From: Paramarasmius palmivorus
Lineage: Eukaryota; Basidiomycota; Agaricomycetes; Agaricales; Marasmiaceae
Direction: 5' to 3'
Length of the DNA stretch: 64,000 nt
NCBI GenBank assembly: GCA_037176845.1
Contig: JAYKXP010000055.1
Location: forward strand, 248,001 to 312,000
Below, in pieces: positions 58,489 through 64,000 of this stretch. The notes beneath the pieces were generated by a model. The model saw nothing but the letters and a program-made list of their open reading frames with translations. It had not been told where the DNA came from and did no database searches. How positions within the stretch are numbered: the first letter of the stretch is position 1; each line of letters starts with the position of its first letter. The position numbers and the translations under genes were made by a program.

Positions 58489-59423
58489 GGTGGTGGTAGG
58501 AGATTGAAGGGTGTATATGGTTATTGATCTACAGCGATATCATGTCGGTTAACACGTTTCTGAGTAGATTTTGTGAAATAAAAAGAGTATTAACTGAGGC
58601 TGAATGCGATTGGGAGACGCCTCTCCCGCCCGCTGCGCCAAACGTCAACAAGAAGAGCAATGCCTGGCTGCTCCTGGTCGTGATGAGAGAAGGAAAAGAA
58701 AGAGGCAGAATCGGATTATTCAGCCACGGAGATATCAACAGGCGAGATCCTTAAAGATGGGAAATGAAATCAGGAACTATGGCTCTATTTTCCAGGAAAT
58801 ATATGCTTTCCAGAAATAACTATTGTCCTATACTATAGCTGGCAGTTGGCAGCTGGGTACATTCGGAACACAAACGTTTGCAAGGGCTCCCACCGTAACC
58901 CACTGCCAGCGAACCTCAAGGGCTCTGTCGTCAGCTTAGAGAGCACACTAATAGCAAAAATCTCTCTCCCGGCTAAAGGGGCTATTAGGCCTATCCCAGG
59001 CCTATCCTTCCCGCAAAAGTGTCTGGGTGCATGTTGGGGGTAGAATCCTACGAGTTTCAAAGCGTATTCCGGCGATACCTGGTACAAGAACCAAAGAAGC
59101 AAAGTATGCATACAAGGCAGCGTCAAAAGCACTTGGGGCTCCCGCAGCCAAGGCGACGAGTAACCCACAAAAGGAAGTTCTTTCCGCACCATGCCGTCGG
59201 AAACTTTCCGTCTTTGTGCCGAACGGCAACTATACAGCTGGAAAATTAAAGTTTGGGTGGCTTTTGCTGACGTAACCCACCGCATCTGCGCTACCGCAAG
59301 TGTAGGCCAGTCAGAGCGCAACAAGACTCGACCTCCTCAAGAAATCCAAGGTACGTCTCCCCATCCCAATCCTCTTTTTCTCCCTTCTTACCTACCTTTT
59401 AGACCAGGAGTCTTTCCGTCAAG
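58489..59423. promoter_or_regulatory. Divergent promoter, kinase / eL19, with a 5' UTR intron
   Basis: 0.9 kb between divergent genes. A likely 52-nt intron in the eL19 5' UTR runs from GTACGT at 59351 to TTTTAG at 59402, inside a pyrimidine-rich leader typical of ribosomal protein genes. A TGACGTAA element lies at about 59269. Open frames in 58833-59324 have no domain. Confidence 0.5.
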
Positions 59424-60198
59424 ATGGGTGCGTCACTTCAAAAACATCTTTCCCAATCAATCCTCACACTTACACTCTCACTTTTCTCCAGTCAACCTCC
59501 GCTCCCAAAAACGTCTCGCCGCCTCCGTCGCAAACGTCGGCAAACGCAAAATCTGGCTTGACCCCGCCGAACAATCCGAAATCGGCAACGCCAACTCTCG
59601 TACTCATGTTAAAAAGCTCATCAAAGATGGTCGTATTATCATTAAACCCACTGTCGTTCACTCTCGTGCACGTACCCGTGACCTCCTCGCTGCAAAGCGC
59701 AAGGGAAGGCATACCGGTACTGGTAAGAGAAAGGGTACGGCTGAGGCTAGGATGCCGACAAAGGTGCTTTGGATGAGGAGACAGAGGGTTTTGAGGAGGC
59801 TGTTGAGGAAGTACAGAGAAGCGGGCAAGATTGATAAGCATTTGTGGGTGGACGGTTTTTCTTTGTGGTGGATTATGGAATGCTGATGCATGTGTTTTCT
59901 GTTCGCAGGTACCACTCGCTCTACCAGAAATCCAAGGGTAATGTCTTCAAGAACAAGCGTGTCCTTATGGAGTACATCCACAAGGCCAAGGCTGAGAAGA
60001 CCCGTACCAAGATTCTCACTGACCAGATGGAGGCTCGTCGTGTCAAGAACAAGGTGTGTTTCCTCCATCTCGTTCTAATCTATCTCACCTACTCACACTT
60101 GACCCACCTAGGCCGCCCGGGAACGTCGTGCTGCTCGTATCCAAGAAAAGAGACAAGCGATCATTGCCATCGAGCACGATGCCCCCGTTCAACAGTAA
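59424..60198 (+). CDS. RPL19: 60S ribosomal protein eL19
   Basis: Structural protein of the large cytosolic ribosomal subunit. The first coding exon is only four bases (ATGG at 59424-59427). After an intron (GTGCGT...CTCCAG) the sequence runs [46 protein letters not shown], the basic [20 protein letters not shown] block, [20 protein letters not shown], and the third exon [19 protein letters not shown]. The second intron is 59842-59908 (GTGGGT...TCGCAG), and a third follows RVKNK. The last exon ends [11 protein letters not shown] at 60196-60198. Length (about 195 residues) and sequence are those of eL19. It is intact. Confidence 0.97.
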
Positions 60199-61144
60199 AC
60201 GGCTGGAGGAAGGGTACTTTTTTTATCCATATGGTTACGAGGAGATTTGGGCTACTATACGGCTACTTCTCTTTATCTATGGGTACATCATACATACACT
60301 CCCTCTGTATCCATCACACGCACATCCACGCCCGCCCCATGATCGCATCGCTTTTTTTTCCTCGTATGCTTGTATGAATCCTATTAGCAAACAGCAAATC
60401 TAAATATCGGGTATGCCATGCGTTTTTCTGAGCAATTGCAGCTTACATAGTTGACCCGATCGGGATTTGTGCGTGAGTAACAGTATGACTGTGTGTGGTA
60501 CGGCAGACGGACTCGGGCTCCTCTTGCGTAATTTATCATCTTACCATGGTTGCTGCTCGCAGTGACGCGCTCACTTTGCTCATTTGACCTAATCTACCTC
60601 ACACACTCTCATAACCACCGCCAGCAAATGTCTGCAAATGTATTGTGGCTAGATGCTGTCATGATCGTTGTCTGGAGATTTGGCGGCGGACTCAGAAGCG
60701 CTGAACCTTGTAAGCCTCTCATTCTCCCAGTCATTGCCTCTAGACTAAGATGAAATGTAGATCCGCCGATTTTCCGCTACAGCTGCGTAGTGCCTCAAGC
60801 GACGACTATCACCTCAAATGCATGTGTGGAGGAGAGATGCCTATACAAAAAGAGTAATCTATGATATTCATACGACCTCTGGCCACATTGATTCCCTCTA
60901 TACCTCCGAGCCTGGCACCAAGTTTCGCCCATGTCTATTGAATAGTATTCGGCGCCACAGCTAGCATTGCGGGCGCCTTACACCAGCTCGGCTTGCTCCC
61001 CCATCTCTCTACTGCCTGGAACAAGGTACGAATCCTATTGACAGGTCCCATGCCAACCTTTATATAGTAATAATAGTGGGTCTTTGGTATCGGGAGAAGC
61101 ATACCGTACACCGGCATTCAGCAAAAGAGAGTAGAAGGGATGCG
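60199..61144. other. Intergenic region downstream of eL19
   Basis: About 0.95 kb. It contains a T-rich stretch near 60350-60360 in the eL19 3' flank. Small open frames near 60550-60753 and 60935-61117 have no domain. No RNA gene was recognised. Confidence 0.4.
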
Positions 61145-61871
61145 ATGTTGACCATCCATTTCATATTGTTATGCATCATACACTGTCTCCCCGGCACACT
61201 CCCTTGTGGCTTAACGTCCGATATAAAAGAACTAAAGGATGTGTTTATCACCCAAGCCTCCGTCTTCATAATGGTTATCTTACCTGCCCCTCAGTTGCCT
61301 GAATGTTTCAGCGAAGGCAACAACTCGTACCGCTTCCTCGTCTCTGCCATCCTTGGGACCACTGCATTAGTCCTCTGGCATCTCCGCCGTCGCTATCCAT
61401 GCATCACCATATTCGAAATGGACAGTATGGAACACACACTCGACATATCTACGATCGTATTCCGAAAGTGGAAAACCTGCACATGGACCATCTCACAAAA
61501 CTGGAGGACATAACGCGGAAACTGATTCAGTAAGTCCTTCTTGATTCCCCCAGTGGTCTCACGACCCATCCAACTGATGGACCAAACCCCACAGCGTCAA
61601 GATCAAAGCATCTCGTATACGCACTAGATCACTGACATCGAACACCAAGTGGAAAATCTATCTTGGCTTGGATCCAAAGATAGCTCCCGAAGTTATTGCT
61701 TGGAATTACGGCGCCAAAGTTCTTGAACGTGATATGCTGGTAGGTCGAACTATCTATCCCCATCCGCTTCATCTCACCCATGAACAGCTTCTTATTGAAG
61801 CTGTTGCTCAACACCGCTTCGAGACACGACTCATGGGTATTGGTTTACAGATCGTCGCGTCCCAGTCGTAA
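61145..61871 (+). CDS. Small uncharacterised membrane protein
   Basis: Not recognised as a known family. A start at 61145 would give a hydrophobic leader (MLTIHFILLCIIHCLPG). A second hydrophobic segment (FLVSAILGTTALVLWHLRRRY) follows after a polar stretch. A 44-nt intron from GTATGG to CGAAAG would join FEMD to MENLHMDHLTKLEDITRKLI; without it the frame ends at 61513. A second intron (GTAAGT...CCACAG) near 61531-61594 leads to VKIKASRIRTRSLTSN and a globular-looking end (YLGLDPKIAPEVIAWNYGAKV) that stops at 61869-61871. Coding nature is supported by clean splice sites and the amphipathic C-terminal part. Function is unknown. Confidence 0.45.
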
Positions 61872-62086
61872 TTCCTTCCGGTAGTCGTAGTCTTGATCAA
61901 AGGTTCGTCCTGCTTTCTGGTACGCGACCGACCCCCACACTGACGAAGTGACTAGGCTCACAGCGCTCTCCTGTTTTCTCGTTTTCCAGCTGTCCATGGG
62001 TATCATTTTTGTACGATATAAAGGTCCAATTGAACGAAGAACAATAAATACATACTGTAGTAAGAAGCTCGAGCGACGTTGCTCCC

Positions 62087-64000
62087 TCAGTGTGGTCTAT
62101 AGTCCGGTGGCGAGTCCCAACCGCCTTGCCTTCCCATTCCAGCAGTCTGTTTCCGAGAAACCGGTTGACGAGGAAGTGTGTCAGCTTGGGACACATCCGT
62201 CGTCCGTAACGTGGAATTTGAGGGCACGCTGCTATACCTATGACTTGAAATTACAGATTCGTGCTCGATCTGATTCTTCGCTGGTCGACGGCGGAAGAAC
62301 CATAACACGAATACGACCGAGATACCGATGAAAGCTAGTCCACCTACGACTGCGCCGACTATCGCCCCAACTGGCGTGCTGCTTTTGTTTTCGTTTTCGG
62401 AAGAATCGTCCGTTGAGGACGAGACAGGGGTAGAGCTTAGTGAGGTTGGCGAAGACGATACACTTGTGCCAGCGCCGTTTTCAGAAGAGACTGGGATCGT
62501 TGCCAGCAAGCCTGAAATTGCTTTGGATTGGCCTCCTCCGTCATACTTGATTGATGGGACCCGACTAGTCCATGTTGGGCCATAGATATTTCCGTCTCCA
62601 GCACCGTTGTCCATAATGGCATTATACTGAATTCCATGCTGTCAGTACGAAGCTCGAGGCCGAGAAGTAAGCATTTACCTGCACAGACAGATAGGTTGAA
62701 ACATATTTCCCGCAACTTCATATCGGTAGTTACGTTGTACACTTGGACCATCCCTCGAGGAATATAGGTACCGCTAACGTCCGTGGCTGAAAGACAAAGA
62801 TTAGATCTAGAGTATCGCTGAGCACACAAGCGCGACACGTACCAGACAGGATCCCAGCACTGTTGTGCCATTTTGTATTCGATGTTATCCCAACTACCAG
62901 GTCATTAATACTGTTTACTCGAAGCTTAGTAACGTTTCGTCGGGACCAAAAGAAGGGAAAATACATTGCGTTATACTCGGTTGAGTTCACGACTTTGTTG
63001 AGCAGGGATATACCTTGCAGGATCACGGCGTTCTCGTATCCGGTGTACCCGGTATTCATTTTGCATGCGTCCTGCTCTCCACCTGCTATAGAATTCGCGA
63101 ACAATTTGTCCCTGGATTGGTACAGTTGGCTCTGCAAGAAGTTGGCAGTGGTTTCTCGCGGCTGACAGATACGTTTCATTCGATGTCAGTCCGTAGAGAT
63201 ATGCTGAAAGGCTGGGGAAGAAACTGAGATTCGGATACTAGTTGAGCGATGTATGAGGGTACTCGCCTGAGAAAGTTCCTATAATATTGGTTTCAGAGAG
63301 TCATATCGCACCAGTCGAGAGAGGACAGGACTTACCCGGTTGACCACGAATCTATCACGGCGTCATTAGTCTTGTTATTCTGCAATGAGAAGCCCTCAGG
63401 AAGTGTTTGCCAGCATCCATTCGGAAAGTCGTACCCTGAACGTTCCTCCCGCAGGGATGCTGCAAAGACCGTGAGCTGGACGCATATCAGCGATGGAAAT
63501 GACTCGCCGTTATTACATGTCTTTTGCAAAGTGAAGTTTTTGGCCGGGATAGTGCCTGCGCTAATATTTTCATCCGATATCGTCAAGCGTCTTCCCGAGT
63601 CCCAGGCCTGTTTCGCAAAGTCCAAGAATGACTGATCTTTGTATGACTCGGATGCGCGCGCTGCGGCGTAACCGAATCCACTGCCATTCAACTCATTGTC
63701 AAAACCGCTGCAAATTAAATCCAAGTATCACTCACATTCCAACCCTGGTAACATCATACACAAATCCCGGTCGGACTCGCTCTCCCGCAGAAATGTACCC
63801 GGAAAGAGCTTGTCTATACGTACTTCGGCCGGTTAGGGCGTCATAATCAGACATCTGTACACAAATCTGGGCCAGCGAGGCCAAGTCATTCGCTAGACTT
63901 AGTGAGTAAACCTGTATGATGAACGGCATGGGTAAGGCTCACATATTTTGACGTCTGAAGGTAATGGCAGTTTTTGCCAGCTCTGTACAAGAGCAGCGTC
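62087..64000 (-). CDS. GH76-like membrane-anchored protein D, 5' end outside window
   Basis: Fourth member of the family, transcribed toward the left; its N-terminus lies beyond base 64000. Exons read LASLAQICVQMSDYDALTGRS, RVRPGFVYDVTRVG, FDNELNGSGFGYAAARASE, DFAKQAWDSGRRLTISDEN, KNFTLQKTCNNG, TNDAVIDSWSTG, TANFLQSQLYQSRDKL, YENAVILQGISLLNK, VSGTYIPRGMVQVYN and MDNGAGDGNIYGPTW. A Ser/Thr-rich stalk leads to one transmembrane helix (AIVGAVVGGLAFIGISVVFV) and a tail ending GWDSPPDYRPH, stop at 62087. Here an Asp-Asn-Glu cluster precedes the GYAAARA helix, unlike in A and B. The visible part appears intact. It is probably a cell-surface protein acting on or binding wall mannan-type glycans; this is an inference from fold resemblance. 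Confidence 0.65.

Noticed and set aside
58833..59324. 163-codon minus-strand frame upstream of eL19
   Set aside because: No domain, no orthologous pattern recognised, and it covers the expected eL19 promoter.

Overview
The window is nuclear DNA from a filamentous basidiomycete, most likely an Agaricomycete. Almost every gene is broken by 45-70 nt GT-AG introns. Gene families point the same way: two DUF6534-type seven-helix membrane proteins, a single-exon F-box protein with an N-terminal coiled coil, multi-copy CYPs, GMC oxidoreductases and a Mei2-like protein. No rRNA, tRNA, CRISPR array or autonomous transposon was recognised.

Layout. 0-4.6 kb: two tandem copies of a DHA2-type MFS transporter; copy 1 runs off the left edge. 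6.2-10.8 kb: a secreted carboxylesterase, a small Mediator subunit 9-like gene, and a Ser/Pro-rich single-pass membrane protein. 11.0-20.6 kb: a housekeeping head-to-head pair, VPS27 (ESCRT-0) and RPB1 (RNA polymerase II largest subunit), sharing a 0.5 kb promoter. 21.6-29.0 kb: a DUF6534 protein, a PP2C phosphatase, an internally deleted esterase relic and a broken pseudokinase. 29.2-44.5 kb: an oxidative, terpenoid-like block with a damaged GMC oxidoreductase, a second DUF6534 protein, an SDR, a P450, a small Pyr4/PaxB-type integral-membrane terpene cyclase and a second P450. 44.8-48.5 kb: a Mei2-like RNA-binding protein and an F-box protein. 49-55.2 kb and 62.1-64.0 kb: four members (two full, one remnant, one cut by the right edge) of a GH76-like, membrane-anchored family. 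Between them lie a HAL4/SAT4-like kinase, ribosomal protein eL19 and a small uncharacterised membrane protein.

How the genes may work together. The clearest candidate system is the 29-44.5 kb block. A Pyr4-family cyclase that keeps both acidic residues known to be essential in Pyr4 sits head-to-head with a P450 and is flanked by further oxidoreductases. No prenyltransferase, epoxidase or polyketide synthase is visible, so a precursor would have to come from elsewhere. A second candidate is the GH76-like family, whose three readable tails end in a PPDY (PPxY-type) motif.

Caveat. At least eight loci carry single- or double-base frameshifts or a nonsense codon when conserved frames are followed, while RPB1, VPS27, eL19, the SDR, P450-1 and the cyclase read cleanly. 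This is either decay of a subset of genes or residual indel errors in the assembly. Entries that depend on it say so.
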